Assembly (NCBI GenBank): GCA_951640165.1
Contig: OX621252.1
Location: 32,943,934-33,007,933 of the forward strand
DNA from: Pseudoips prasinana
Lineage: Eukaryota > Arthropoda > Insecta > Lepidoptera > Nolidae
Direction of reading: 5' to 3'
Length of the DNA stretch: 64,000 bases
Position numbers and translations under genes: made by a program. The notes beneath the pieces are model-generated. The model saw only the letters and a list, made by a program, of their open reading frames with translations. It was not told the origin of the DNA and ran no database searches. Shown here piece after piece: positions 42,190 to 54,240 of this stretch (position 1 is the first letter of the stretch; the number at the start of each line of letters is the position of its first letter).

Positions 42190-43642
42190 CAGCGAGCCTG
42201 TGCTTATGTGTTTCGCTTTATAAAAAACATACGCATTAAATATGAATCGGAACGTAGCACGGTTCCCTTATTAGGGAATGAGTTAAATATATATAACTAG
42301 GCTTGCGCAAATTGAATCTTTTCCTTTAGAATATAATGCATTACTAAATAAACAAAAAATTAAATCATCCAGTAGGCTAAGTTCATTAAACATATTTTTA
42401 GGTCGAAATAATATAATTCGAGTGGGAGGTCGATTATTTAATTCAGATTTGTCATACGATCAGAAACATCCCATGATATTATGTAGCAAGCATTATCTCA
42501 CATTACTTTTATTTAGACATAACCATCATATTATGCTACATGCAGGCCCTCAGCGTTTACTATCGCATATTAGACAGACATGGTGGAGCATAGGCGGTAG
42601 AAATTTTGCTACTTAAAAAGATTGTGTATCACTGTACCAAGTGTCGTTTCAAAGCTAAAACTGTACAACTTATAATGGGTAATTTACCTAGTGAAAATCT
42701 CGAATCTGGTTTTCCTTTTTTAAAGATCGGCGTGGACTATGCTGAACCTATGTACCCATGTCTTTAAAGATAGGTAGAGGTTCTAGATTAGAAAAATGTT
42801 ATTTGTGTGTATTTGTTTGCTTGTCAACGAGAGCATTGCACTTAGAACTTGTGACATCATTATCTTCTGAGTATTATATATTAGCTTTAAAAAGATTTAT
42901 CTCGCGTAGAGGCAAGCCGTCATTAATATACTCAGATAACGGTAGGAACTTTGTAGGTGCAGCTAGAGAATTTTCAGAATTTTTACAAACCAGTTATCAA
43001 GATATCATGAATTACGCTTCAAATAATAAAATAGACTTTAAATTTATACCTATAAACGCTCCTAATTTTGGCGGATTATGGGAAAGCGCTGTCCGGTCTA
43101 CTAAATACTGTATAAAACGCGTTATCGGCAACGCTCACTTAACCTATGAAGAATTTAGTACGGTTTTGGTACAAATAGAGGCCGTCCTTAATTCCCGTCC
43201 TATGCACCCTATGTCCCAAGATCCTGATGACTTTACGCCCCTGACGCCAGGCCACTTCCTGATCGGCCGGCCCTTGACGGCTCCAGCTGGTGCTGACACG
43301 AGGTCTTCAACTACATTATCGCGTTACCAACGAGTTGAACAGCTGAGACAGCATTTTTGGAGGCGTTGCCCGACTGACTACATATCAGAGCTTCAGAAAC
43401 GCGTCAAATGGAAGGAATCTCAAGGGGCCCTCGTTCCTAATACCTTGGTACTCATCAAAGAAGATAACTTACCGCCTCTGATGTGGCGGCTAGGAAGAAT
43501 TCTGACAACATACCCAGGACGTGACAATGTATCAAGAGTTGCTTCCATCAGGACTGCATCAGGTGTCATCGTCAGGGCCTATTCAAAGATATGTCCTCTC
43601 CCGGTCTCTTCAACGTCAGCAGAGGAAGACGCAGCATCCTAG
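42190..43642 (+). pseudogene. BEL/Pao integrase, broken into several frames
   Basis: The zinc-binding N-terminal domain is spread over 42422-42720 in two frames (GGRLFNSDLSYDQKHPMIL, HHIMLHAGPQRLLSHIR; then CTKCRFKAK). The catalytic core starts GVDYAEP, hits a stop or frame change near 42765, and continues in the 42758-43642 frame (294 codons): STRALHLELVTSLSSEYY, YSDNGRNFVGA with a catalytic Asp, FGGLWESAVRSTK with the Glu, LNSRPMHPMS. The C-terminal domain ends MWRLGRILTTYPGRDNVSRV and IVRAYSKICPLP. At least three breaks make it non-functional. Confidence 0.85.
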
Positions 43643-43679
43643 GTTGAGAGCTAGTACGAGCTCTCAAGGTGGCCGAGTA

Positions 43680-44012
43680 TGTTAACGCATAGTGCTATCT
43701 ATCGCCATTAGTGTTAAATTTATACACTAGATGGCGCTGTTTTAAACTATTTACTGTGAATATATTATTTTTTTTGTGTTATCTGTGGAACACTTTTCTT
43801 TTTTAAAACTTTAAAAAGTTAAATAGTTGTCTAATTTCGAATACGTAGACATAAGAATTCTTCCCGCGCATTACTGTCGGTTCTGTCATGTAATTAAATT
43901 ACTTTTACACGAAATATATAATTATACAAATTGTCTCAAAAACAACAAACAAGAGGACTCATTTTCAAACCACTACTTCTGCCCCTGAAATCCTGAAGCC
44001 ATAATCGTAACA
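43680..44012 (+). repeat. BEL/Pao 3' LTR (333 bp)
   Basis: TGTTAACGCATAG to CATAATCGTAACA. Lacks the AT expansion of the 5' copy and has one extra T in a T-run. Otherwise the two look identical by eye. Confidence 0.92.
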
Positions 44013-44034
44013 TATTGAGATTTTCATATTTTAC

Positions 44035-44215
44035 TGGCCTGTTGCTTTGTAGTTAGTGACCCCCACCCAGGACAAATCTATGTGTGATGAATACGATATA
44101 TTATGGGTTAAGTTATCTATTATATGTATTTATTTAGAAATATATAAGTATATTTAACAGTGAAGTAACCATAGCGTAGGCCCTACCCCAGTATAGATGG
44201 CGTGTTAGGTGTCAG
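44035..44215 (+). repeat. tRNA-type SINE S1, degenerate
   Basis: actggcctgttgctttgtag head, cccccacccaggacaaatct, then a rearranged body. Confidence 0.5.
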
Positions 44216-44239
44216 TTTGTCACGCGTAATACTTCGGCT

Positions 44240-44400
44240 TAAACGTTCGGGATATATATATACATAGCCTATGACACTCCACAATAACGTAGCATTCTAT
44301 TGGTGAAACCATTTTTATAATCGGTTCAGGAGAATCAGAGATTATCCCTTACAACGTCACAAACTCACAAACGTTACCACTTTATAATATTAGTATAGAT
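44240..44400 (-). mobile_element. Helitron-like fragment
   Basis: Ends (in plus) with caaacgttaccactttataatattagtatag, the reverse of the family start. No CTAG end visible. Confidence 0.4.
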
Positions 44401-45374
44401 TGTAAGAAATAAAATATAAGGATATAAAAATCAAAATTTCTATAACGAATTATATTCAGGGTAAACTTAAAGAACTTAATTTCTGAATTTCCCCGTCCGC
44501 ACAATTTTTCATTATAATTGTGAGCTTTAGAATTTCAGCGGAACTCGACTATTCGTGAAGTAAGATTAAATACAAGCTCACCATTTCAAATGCAGTTAAA
44601 GAAACCTATCTGGAAGTTTGATCGAAGACGTTTGCTTAACTAGTTAGACGGGAATAACTTACTTACGAACTGTTGCGAACAACTTAGTTCTAGGACTAAG
44701 GACAGGAAAAATAACTAAGTTACAAGGGATGCTTCAAGTTTGTTATAGAGGCAAAGGAAGAAAGGTTCTGTTAGTCATAGAAGTCGCTTTGTAAGGACTT
44801 AATTTTTCATTCTTGGTCCCTAATAAATTAGGGACTTCCATAAAATGTAATAATAATTAGTATTAAGCAGACGTTAAACATCTGCGAGTGCGGGGTGTCA
44901 CCCTAAAGTATGGCACATTTATCTGATTGTCTCTCTTGTCCAGTCTCTTGTTCCCTTCAGGACTTGTATGACGCTTCAGCCAAAGCGATCAGCGTTGCCC
45001 AATTTTGGGGAGATAAAATCTAACGCGACACACACTTCCATCGACACGATAAGGAGAATAAGAAGAAGTATTAAGCAACTTACCGTCTGATGTAGAACTT
45101 AAGAATCTACTTTATTTTAATACCTGTTTCTCATATAAGTGAATTTGTTTCTTTTGAGAAAATAAATATCTTAAACCCGAAATGTCATGAGTAGTAAAAG
45201 GGTTTACGTCTGTATTTATACTTGTTAACCAACTACAAAAAAGGAGATGCTCCATTCCACTATATGTTTATTTATATGTATGTTAAATGACTTCTATCTT
45301 ATTTTTAATCGATAACTGATGCTTTCGGAATGATCTCATATAAATTTTGTTCCATTCGTTTTTATGATTTGTAA
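44401..45374. other. No gene recognised
   Basis: Mixed A+T-rich DNA. 45221-45260 (taaccaactacaaaaaagga) resembles an old dispersed repeat; nothing coding is supported. Confidence 0.35.
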
Positions 45375-45485
45375 TTATCCTACTAATAGTATAAATGCGG
45401 AAGTTTGGTTACTCTTTCACGCAAAAAATACCGAACGGATTTTGGTTGGTGTGTTACCCAGTGGTTGGATGTGATTAAGAACGCG
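45375..45485 (+). mobile_element. Helitron-like 5' fragment
   Basis: cctactaatagtataaatgc then actctttcacgcaaaaaata matches the family at 53435; truncated. Confidence 0.55.
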
Positions 45486-45538
45486 GTATTTTTTATGATA
45501 AGCAAGATAATTGTATATAATAATAGCAAAGTATACGA

Positions 45539-45680
45539 TCACGTCTCCTGATGATAAGTGATCACCGGCCCCATGGACACTCGCAACACCATTGCGGAAT
45601 AACAGTCCTTGAAGGTTGTCATATTATTATACCGGATGGGAAATACCTCCGCAGTTAATTGATTCCACGAAATGGAAGGG
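45539..45680 (-). pseudogene. LINE ORF2 C-terminal fragment
   Basis: Minus frame: WNQLTAEVFPIRYNNMTTFK, DCYSAMVLRVSMGPVITYHQ, ET stop. W-N-x-L and V-F-P mark the end of a LINE ORF2 of the kind seen at 9144. About 45 codons remain. Confidence 0.65.
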
Positions 45681-45699
45681 CGTGGAAAACAAAGTTGTT

Positions 45700-45897
45700 C
45701 AAGACAAAACCTTTGCAATATCGATATAAGAAATGCTTAGCTAGTTATTATTGTATAGTAGTTATTGTATTGTATTATTTTATTCTGTTGTTTGTTTTAT
45801 TTAAATTTATTGTTTTTCTATTGTATAATTTAATTAATATGTATTTTATATGGATTCAAACACAATGCAAATTGTTAGTGAATAAATAAATAAATAG
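45700..45897 (+). mobile_element. LINE 3' UTR with (AAAT)n tail
   Basis: T-rich untranslated sequence ending gtgaataaataaataaatag. No coding part attached. Confidence 0.45.
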
Positions 45898-46499
45898 TGT
45901 AGGTTTTTAGGTAATCGCATTAGTTTTTAGGTTCTAATATTACTGGGAGCCGCAGATCAGTGTTATTTTAGGCGAAAGCTTTCAGCGGATCATCTCACGG
46001 TGATCAACACTCCTGACATGTTTTTTTTTATAAAAAGCCTATCTAACAACAATATTCAATTCGATTCAAGGAATATTCCTCAAACGTACCTACTTATACT
46101 TCTTTGCAACAAACTGACTTCCTTAGAACAATATATTATTGTCTAAGTATATCAAAAGAAACAAAATGTACATCAAACTCAATAATTAGCAGAAACATTT
46201 GAAATGTTTCCAGAGGAGGGAACCTTCCTCCTCCCCCCTACTTTAGCACCCTCCCTTCTCTTCAAATATTATACCCGTTTTATTACTTGTAATTTGGTCA
46301 AGTTTTGAAGCTGAATTCTTTAGTATTTACTTTCATCAACATTTTGTTTCCAAGGCCTTTATAACTGACCTTCGCAGATGAGAAAGTAATAATTTACTTC
46401 CTAAATGTTACCCGGGTGGGAACGAGATAGCATATAACACTTGTTTGGTGTACGCTGGGAAAATATGCAATTTAAAAAGTGACTTACTACCATGCGCTA

Positions 46500-46690
46500 T
46501 GAAGACTCACCAAGTGTGTGTGCAGCACATTATTCTCTTTATTCCTCACAATTATGAACCGGGATCAGCTAACCCATCCCGACCGGAAAAAGGTCAGAAG
46601 TGCTTCTGGCTTTATGTGCTTTCCGAAGCTTGGAGATGTAGCACCGCTAAGTTCTAGACTCTGGGCTGATACTCAGATGTTTCGTAATAG
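46500..46690 (+). repeat. SINE family D, diverged
   Basis: ccgaccggaaaaaggtcaga, ggctttatgtgctttccgaa, ctctgggctgatactcag. Confidence 0.6.
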
Positions 46691-46794
46691 AATAATCACA
46701 ATACCTATTTGGATTCCGTACCCGAAGGGCAAAACAGGACCCTGTTATTAAGACTCCGCTGTCTGTCTGGGTGTCTGTCCGTCTGCCAACTGCT

Positions 46795-46980
46795 TTTCTA
46801 ACCCCTCTTTGATTTTTTTCTGATTAAATTCGGTGCGAGATCCAAGACAGCGAATTCAATTCCCTGGGACATGCCTGAGCCTCACCGCTCAGTGTCATTT
46901 CATTGTGTACCTCTGTTGATCGTGGCTTACAGAAATAGCAGTGGCCGGTAACAGGGAAAGACTAGTCCCGAGGCTGCAAT
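46795..46980 (+). repeat. Unclassified repeat R (sister at 61790-61905)
   Basis: cctgagcctcaccgctcagtgtcattt, tgttgatcgtggcttacag and gcagtggccggtaacaggg are matched in reverse at 61790-61905. Nested in repeat G. Confidence 0.55.
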
Positions 46981-47212
46981 CTCAAAAACCATGATAGTTA
47001 GATGGTAGAAATTCTGACAGATCATTTATTTCTGTTGCTGCTATAACAACATTTACTAAATACAGAATATAATAAGTAGTTAAGCCTTAATCGGTCATAG
47101 CGTATGTTCACAATTCTTTGGTTGATGTTTTTATTACAACACAATAGAGTTTAAAATGACTATTGTCCGAATAAGTGTTAAGGGGGTTTCTATACAATAA
47201 ACGTCATTTTAT

Positions 47213-47396
47213 AGCTGTGCCCCGCGGTTTTACCCACGTTAAACTATATAAATTATAGCCTATGTAATTTAGGGTGCCAGCTAACTACATACCAAATTTT
47301 ATTGAAATAACTCCAGTCGTTTAGTCGTGAAGAAGTAACAAACTTACACACTCAAGACACTCACAAACTTTCGCCTTTATAATATTTGTGTGATTG
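47213..47396 (-). mobile_element. Helitron-like element nested in repeat G
   Basis: In plus: tagctgtgccccgcggtttt, agccgtttagtcgtgaagaa-type centre, cgcctttataatatttgtgt. Same subfamily as 5699 and 63278. Confidence 0.7.
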
Positions 47397-47459
47397 TACG
47401 GAACCCTTCGTGCGCGAGACTGACTCGCACTTGACCGGTTGTTTTAGGCTTACCGGGAT

Positions 47460-48550
47460 TTGACACCTGGACTTCATTGTCAGCAGTCAATACACTAACA
47501 CTAGATGAACGAGGCATTTAATAGAACCAGCGTGTTCCGACATATCTTCTCCTATTTTTTATTAATGGCAACCTGCCTGTATTTTCAGCCTTTCCTAAGT
47601 CCAAAGCTAAATAGTTAAGTAGATAAATCTCCTTTGGTACAGTGTTCCTACATCTATTTTATTTTGTAAATCTTTTTGACTGATCCCGATCTCCATATTT
47701 TACATATAAATGGTCTCGTCCTGAAGATGAAAGAAAACAATTTCATTAAGATCCGATCTTCCTCATTTTAAAAAAATACGAAGTTTTCTGAGGCGACTGA
47801 TCAACCGTATTATTAAGGGAACTGTGCCCCGAACGCGGCGTTCCTTACAAGTATAAATATTGATCCTATTTTTACTGAAGGCCCAAGAAATTTTGTTTAA
47901 CAGATTTGAAATCTCTTATTAACTTCAAACTTATAAACTCATCACCTCTCTTTAACCAAGTCCCGAAAAAATAATTTACATGGTTTACTTGGCATAGGGT
48001 CCACCTGACCTTAAGCGAGAGATATAAGGTATTTATTCCTTTGTGTTACTTAAAGTAGGTATATAATTATATGTTATACCGTTAATAGGCCTAAAATATA
48101 TAATTAGCAAACATTTTTAGGTTAGGTTACGCATGTCCTGGGGATAATGGCTGAGAGGTTTGACTGTCACTACATTAACCATTGTTGCATGCTTAATGTA
48201 GTGACAATAACAAGTTAAATACACAACACATAACTGTTTATTATCGGTCCGTATTTTCTTACTTATATTTTAATTTTCGTGACATTTATGATTAATTTTA
48301 ATTCATTGACTTTGCCAATTTACTTTTTAAGTTCTAATGTAATTTTGTGTTGTGTTTTGTCTTATTTCTCTAATTTTATGTACTTATTATGATCCACTTG
48401 TTGGTCGAAATAATAATAAGAGCTAATTAGGTTTCATACAAACCTACAAAAGTCAAACGTTGCCTCCTACCTCTCCCCAAGGGTTTACTACTATGCTATG
48501 GCCATACTCCGCCTAAACTATTTTCATCCAGTTAAAATTAAGTATTTAAC
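47460..48550. other. No gene recognised; one 14-bp-stem hairpin
   Basis: 47440-47520 is the reversed tRNA-like tail of a SINE D. tgtcactacattaa (48165-48178) is exactly inverted at 48193-48206 with a 14-nt loop. The rest is A+T-rich. Confidence 0.45.
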
Positions 48551-48552
48551 TG

Positions 48553-48796
48553 TCATAGCTAGATGCTCTCACCGGTCCGTAAGTGATCGGCGAGGTTAAG
48601 CAATTAGGCTCGCGGTCAGTCCATAGATGGCTGACCGCCAAAGTGGTTTACTTACTGAGCGTCTCCGTGCTACGGAGGGCACGTTAAGCTGCCGGTCCCG
48701 GTTGTAGTCATTAGACGACAGTCGTTAAGCCATGTCAGAGGCCTACTAGGGCGACTTGAATAACTCTGACACTAGGATATCCACTGCCCATATGAT
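48553..48796 (-). repeat. SINE-like repeat family A
   Basis: Near full-length in reverse: atgctctcaccggtccgtaa ... actgacaccagag-type end near 48775. Confidence 0.75.
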
Positions 48797-49707
48797 AAGT
48801 AAGTAATTGTTTACTATCTCCCACGGCATTCTTAAATGCTTGATCACTCAAGCTCACAATTACATACGCAAAACACACAATACACCCACTCACAATCACA
48901 CACAACACAACTCTTTCCAGACAAATTTACTAATTTGACTGTTCTCTTTCAAAACAATTAGTTTACATCTGTTTGTTTCATAATATGTGTCAAGGTCATC
49001 AGGGGAGATCCTGGTGATATGTAATACTGGCTTGCTAAGTTTAGACACCAATCGCTCTAAAACATGTAATTATCATTGTTTATGAAAAGACATAAAAAAA
49101 ATCAATTGATCGACGACTATAATTTAAATATCTAAATACTCAAACGTTCATAATAATATCGAATGGTTAATAAAGTGAAAATTCAATGTATCCTTTAGTG
49201 ATAAACGATTAATTTGATTCTGGCACTTGGCGGCTACTACCACGGCTCGTACAGTTCTTGCCTCACCTAACCTACTTTTCAAGTAGCGATTGTTCTATTT
49301 AATAAACCATTCGACATATGAAGATTTATCATTCAATTTGGCATAGTGGTGGCCTTATTTGCAGTCAGCGCTGCAACGTGTATATAATTATGACATGACC
49401 TATAGTGTATCTGAGGTACTCAGTCACCCGGTCGAGCTGCTCATGAAGCGAAAGAGCGCTGTTTTCTGCCTCACTTAATTATTGCAACAGTTTACTGCAA
49501 AATAATATGGGAATGCGGGTGGAAAACCTGTAACTGTTACTTATATTCTTTTGTTTTAATTTTAATATCTTTAGTGAATGATCTTGATTGCTTTTCTGAA
49601 ATTTTCAGAAGTTCTTTTGACATAGGAGGTCTTTTGACATCAGTGTAAACTGCTTCTACTAAATTGATTGCTACGACAATACAGGCAAGCGGGGCCACAA
49701 CCCACAT
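48797..49707. other. No gene recognised
   Basis: Unique-looking A+T-rich sequence. No ORF, RNA gene or known repeat could be supported. Confidence 0.35.
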
Positions 49708-49945
49708 TTTAAAATAAATAATAAAGGTTTTTATTCACGTAGACTTTAAAAAACCGCTTGTAGATAGTCAGAACATGTTTGTAGTTATATAATTAAGTAT
49801 ACATAATTATTTCTAGTTACATAGATATTTAGGTACACGGATTGTATGAAAACATTTATAAAATTTATTTTATAATAGCAATGATATTTAGCTAGCTTGT
49901 ATTAAGTTATTGTCAAAGAGATTATGATTAAGTTTAATTACCAAG
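49708..49945 (-). mobile_element. LINE family Z 3' end
   Basis: The A-rich tail, then ttattcacgtagactttaaa and the UTR to about 49945. Confidence 0.75.
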
Positions 49946-49984
49946 GTTTTTATAAGGTACATAATTTATTTTATTTTATAACCA

Positions 49985-50322
49985 TAAAATAAAATAAATA
50001 CCTAGGGACATCGGATCCCAAACTAAACAGAGTTGGTACTATTGAAACCAGATAACTGATACCTATACTACATATACTTATTTTCTTTTGTAAATACATA
50101 CTTATATAGATAATAACATAGGACAGATATATGTGTGTAAACATACGTCTTCATACGTCTGTTTGTCTTGAGTCTATCAGGGCAAACATACTACAAAAAT
50201 ATGACGATGCCATATATGGCATCTTTTTACGGAAGTATTGATTTTTGAATGGACACAAATATCTGTCCTGGGTGAGACTCGAACCCACGACCTGCCACGC
50301 CAACCGGCTCAGCAAAATTATA
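49985..50322 (-). repeat. tRNA-type SINE S1 with internal insertion
   Basis: S1 from gatcccaaactaaacagag to tcctgggtgagactcgaacc. About 60 bp around 50165-50245 are foreign to the family. Confidence 0.7.
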
Positions 50323-50829
50323 AACCAAGTAGCCCAAAATCGGATACACAATACGAATACAATCTAAGGGCCATGGAAAGCGATGTTGAACACAATTTGT
50401 CGTATTGTATACGATATGTCGGGGTTTCTTATAGCTTCGATTTTTCCGGGTAATTTCCGGAGGACGGTGCTTACGGGAAAGGTGTGGCGGGATGTATTTA
50501 ACTGCCGCGTCCACAAGTAGACTACAAAACGTCTTGTAGTTTTACTAAAACTAACGTTTTCGATCGAGGTAGCATTCGATAAAATGTCAAAACAATAGTT
50601 CATTGGGCTAGAATGTTTTAAATATAAATTATGAAATTGTATTTTCTTTGTCCCTTAGAGTAATGGCTTGTATTCAATTAACTTAGTTTTTAAGTATACG
50701 TGATATCCAATCAATTGATGCTGAATTTGTCTGCTTGAAAGAGTAAAACGTAACGCACAGTATATAATTCTAACAGAGTATGAGTCACTCACACTAGGTT
50801 GCTGTACAAATATAAAAATATTTACCATA

Positions 50830-50945
50830 TCATCATCGTCATCAGCCCAAGGATCTCCACTGCTGGACAAAGGTCTCCCCAAAAATCTCCATAATTGTCA
50901 GTCTTAGCGGTTTCCAGCGACAATCACAAGATCATCGGTCAAAAT
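50830..50945 (-). mobile_element. RTE-type LINE 3' end fragment
   Basis: atcatcatcgtcatcagccc, ccactgctggacaaaggtct, ggtttccagcgacaatcac. Confidence 0.55.
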
Positions 50946-51548
50946 AACAGTGTACTGTAATTAAAACTAGTAATTATTTGAAATCTCCTTATAAACAAAT
51001 AATCATCCTGTTTTAGGAGGCTTCGCCATTGAACCTTTATCTATGACCACAGCAGCGAATATTTAACCCTTAATGGGTCATATGGTCGGTTCTGCAACAA
51101 CAGTAGTTACACTACCGGAGTTCTCAAATTAAAAAAAAAAACTAGATTTATAAATACAATGTTACTTATCCAGATACCAATCAGATACGGAAATTTTCCT
51201 GTCAACTAACTTCGTGAAAAAAGATTGATGTACCAGTCCTTTAATACAATCCCTTAGCTTCAACAAAATATGTTTTATGTGTTAACACAGGCAATACAAG
51301 CAAACCCATTAACCAATCACAGAATCACTGACAAATAATTTATAAGAATTTTATTATGAAATAATCTAATTTTAGTAATAAAAAAAAGGTGCAGTTAGTC
51401 CAGTTATAAGTCCAGTTTCTATAATAAAACCATGGATACTAAGTATAAACCTTTAAAATAATTAGTTTTGTGCTGTAACTGATCATTGCTAATTACTTAA
51501 ACTTTAATACTTGTCTTCTATTATTATTATTGTTGTATGGGGCTTGAT

Positions 51549-51602
51549 GAGGTAGCAAGATGCCATCAAATCATCAATGATTTGATGGCATCTTGCTACC
51601 TC
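51549..51602. repeat. Perfect hairpin, 26-bp arms, 2-nt loop
   Basis: gaggtagcaagatgccatca plus aatcat, then CA, then the exact complement. Confidence 0.92.
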
Positions 51603-51769
51603 GTCCCTTTCTGATCTATTGTAGCAGAGCTCCTTGATTTGTTAGAGTTCACTCCTTAATCATATAGCTTTAATAAACTCCCAGATTGATTGTGCAGTGA
51701 GTGTTTGTATCTGTTCCGGTTGCATGTTGTCTTCTATAAGGTAGAATCCCCTTAATAAATTCTTCACTG

Positions 51770-51848
51770 AGCGAAATATACTATGTGTCTGACGGCAACT
51801 AATATCACCATCCCATCTCATCCCATAGGGGCGTAGAAGTCGCATCCA
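51770..51848 (+). repeat. SINE family C fragment
   Basis: gtctgacggcaactaatatc, cccatctcatcccataggg, cgtagaagtcg. Confidence 0.6.
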
Positions 51849-51849
51849 C

Positions 51850-52530
51850 ACAAACGTACTCGTACATAAAAAAAGCAGACAGAAAGAGAGTATCACGTTA
51901 ATTCATTACGTTTCGATTTCAACCACTTCCTTCTGCAAGCCGCATTAAAGAATATCGATTCCTAAATGAAACAGTTATATAATATTGTATTAAATTAACA
52001 CTGATTCGGTGCTCCATTTTTATTCCAGCCATACTGATTGATGATGATGCCACAAAAACTAAAACTAAATTGGTTTACCAGCAGCTACCCAAAACAAACG
52101 GCTATACATTACACGGTAGTAATTACATCAGAAAAAACCCATCCATCAATAATGAAATTTATTTAAGTACAAGGAACCATCTATACCACGTACATGGGGG
52201 GATCAACAATCAATTGAATCTTTCACAAAAGACGAACACAATGTACTGAAAAATCACGGAGGATACGCCGCCGGCCGGAATAATAGCGTTAAATAAATAA
52301 TATGAGAGCTTCCCAACTTAATTTGGCAGCCATGTTTTGTATGGTGGGGCCACGAAATTGGGGAGTGGTGAGCACCATTTTATTTTATACACTTATGTAT
52401 TTTATTGGGAAGTTGGGTGATGATTGTAAGTGTGTCTTACTAAGGTTTAATATTAACAATTGAATTAGGAGCAACTAGTAGTGTTATGGATGAATTTCGG
52501 CAATGGTGTCATAAAATAATCATAATAATA
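51850..52530. other. No gene recognised
   Basis: A+T-rich; no repeat family or plausible frame identified. Confidence 0.35.
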
Positions 52531-52534
52531 ATAT

Positions 52535-52616
52535 CCTGGAACATTATTTACTCACGGGCATCTGGTCCCAAACTAAGCAGAGCTTGTGGAAACTAGATAA
52601 CTGATATACTACATAT
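52535..52616 (-). repeat. SINE S1 fragment
   Basis: atcctggaacattatttact, catctggtcccaaactaagc, aactagataactgatatac. Confidence 0.65.
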
Positions 52617-52629
52617 ACAATATAATAAT

Positions 52630-52910
52630 ATAAGAGGTCCTCTTTGCCGAATTATGGTCTTGGCTGCCAGTCTCAACGGAGACAAGCCATGTGCGCCTTT
52701 ATTAAAAAGACAACGCCCGCACCACAGAATCTAATTCCCGTGTCGCGGGGTACTTTACAAACGTATAATAGACGGACACAAATTACACATAGTCCCACAA
52801 ATAGTTGTCCGGCGTGGGACTCGAACCCGCGACACGAAGCGACAAGGCGAGTTTCTTAGCCGCTGCGCCACACGTGCAGTCATACATATTATAGTGCACA
52901 AGTGTCAAGT
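52630..52910 (+). repeat. SINE D fragment split by a SINE S2
   Basis: SINE D front at 52630-52704 (gtcctctttgccgaattatg, caacggagacaagccatgtg) resumes at 52881 (catacatattatagtgcaca). The S2 copy lies between them on minus. Confidence 0.65.
52705..52880 (-). repeat. tRNA-type SINE S2, nested in SINE D
   Basis: agacaacgcccgcaccacag, gtcgcggggtactttacaaa, gggactcgaacccgcgacac (box B), gctgcgccacacgtgcagt. Confidence 0.85.
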
Positions 52911-52976
52911 TCGCCTTATATGAAGCGAAAAATATGCATAAGATTTTGAAGGAAAAGTGCTATAGTAATTGCTCTA

Positions 52977-53008
52977 AGTCTTTGAGATATATTGATATCT
53001 CAAAGACT
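52977..53008. repeat. Perfect hairpin, 14-bp arms, ATTG loop
   Basis: agtctttgagatat, ATTG, then atatctcaaagact. Confidence 0.85.
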
Positions 53009-53434
53009 ATTTACCTATCTACCAGTAAAGGACCTTAAGCCTAGGGTTCTCGAAGTACAAAATAATCTTTGAGCTATTTACAAGCAGTCTCAACGGGTTC
53101 CCATCACCGTAACACATAGTATTTTTCTTTTTGTAACGTAGTACTTTGTATGTAATTTGGTGAGATGGCAAATGCGATGGTACAGATGTTAATTAACCGT
53201 TGACTTTTCAGCGGGTAGACATGGAGATATATTACACCCGCGTTATTCTATGTTAATTTTACTGGGCCAGTTACAAAACCACACGCTAGAAACTTTAATT
53301 TTTCCGTTTAAATTTGCGTGAAAATAAGAAAATTATGACAGAAAATCCTTTAAATTTTTTGCTCGGGCAACGCACGGTCTCGGGGCCAATTTAAATCTAC
53401 GGCTCAGAAACACATTTTCAGAGTATATAAAGTA

Positions 53435-53625
53435 ATCCTAATAATATTATAAATGCGAAAGTTTGTGAGTATGGATGGATGTTTCTTACTCTTTCACACA
53501 AAAACTACCGGACGGATTTTGATGAAACTTTGTAGTAATATTGCTCATAATTATACCCGAATAACACATATATAGGCTATAATTTATAAAGTTTAACGCG
53601 GGTAAAATCGCGGGGCACAGCTATT
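53435..53625 (+). mobile_element. Helitron-like element
   Basis: ctaataatattataaatgcg start, ctaccggacggattttgatg, and a terminal hairpin aacgcgggtaaaatcgcggg followed by gcacagcta. Confidence 0.7.
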
Positions 53626-54240
53626 ATTATACAACATGTAACGTAATTAACGCGCACCCTTAGACACCCCAATTAGAATATTATGTTGTAATCATAATAC
53701 ATACACTCAATTTTTAATTTAACATGTACATGTTATTTACTTAATAAGGTTCTTGGAATAAAGTTTATTTTTCCTTAATTGGTGTTGAATGATGGAATTT
53801 GTATGCATACAAATAAATCTGCGATTTAAAAGTCTTAAAATTTTTTTGACTGTGCAGGGTTAAAATAACGATAATTTCTGTAGTTTTAATTATAATGGAA
53901 AAAAATACCTATATTAAAAATGATATAAATCGATTCAGTAAACGATTCTGAACAAACTATTTTCAGGGTGTGCTTTAATTAAGTTACATGTTGTATATGT
54001 CGCTGTAGAGTTGTCAGTTGTCGCTCGAATCTTCACCATCGAACATTGTAGTGCACGTGTTCACATTGTACGATTTAAATGGAAGTCTTAGATCAATTTG
54101 CAAATCTATTCGGGTTACAATAAAATCTAACACTACGAAACGTGTGACTTTACGATTTAGACACTTTTAGTCAAAAATCACGGTACACATATTATGCCTC
54201 GTAAACCTGTCAAATATTTTTTACCGAAACCATCATAAAA

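Larger units (their letters stand above)
38997..44012 (+). mobile_element. BEL/Pao LTR retrotransposon, lacking reverse transcriptase
   Basis: Two LTRs (38997-39413 and 43680-44012) enclose gag-protease, a small RNase H remnant and integrase. TATTG is duplicated at 38992-38996 and 44013-44017. A primer-site-like TGG begins at 39415, one base past the LTR, and a purine-rich caaggtggccgag precedes the 3' LTR. Only about 750 bp lie between protease and integrase, far too little for RT plus RNase H, so about 1.5-2 kb are lost. No envelope gene is present. Confidence 0.92.
46708..47450 (-). mobile_element. Repeat G, long copy with two nested insertions
   Basis: Outer ends ggattccgtacccgaagggc and ctgactcgcacttgaccgg match repeat G in reverse. 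46795-46980 is a different repeat, also at 61790-61905. 47213-47396 is a Helitron-like element. Confidence 0.7.

Noticed and set aside
50227..50603. Overlapping minus-strand frames of 79-95 codons
   Set aside because: They cover the SINE S1 head and neighbouring unique DNA with no domain or conservation evidence.
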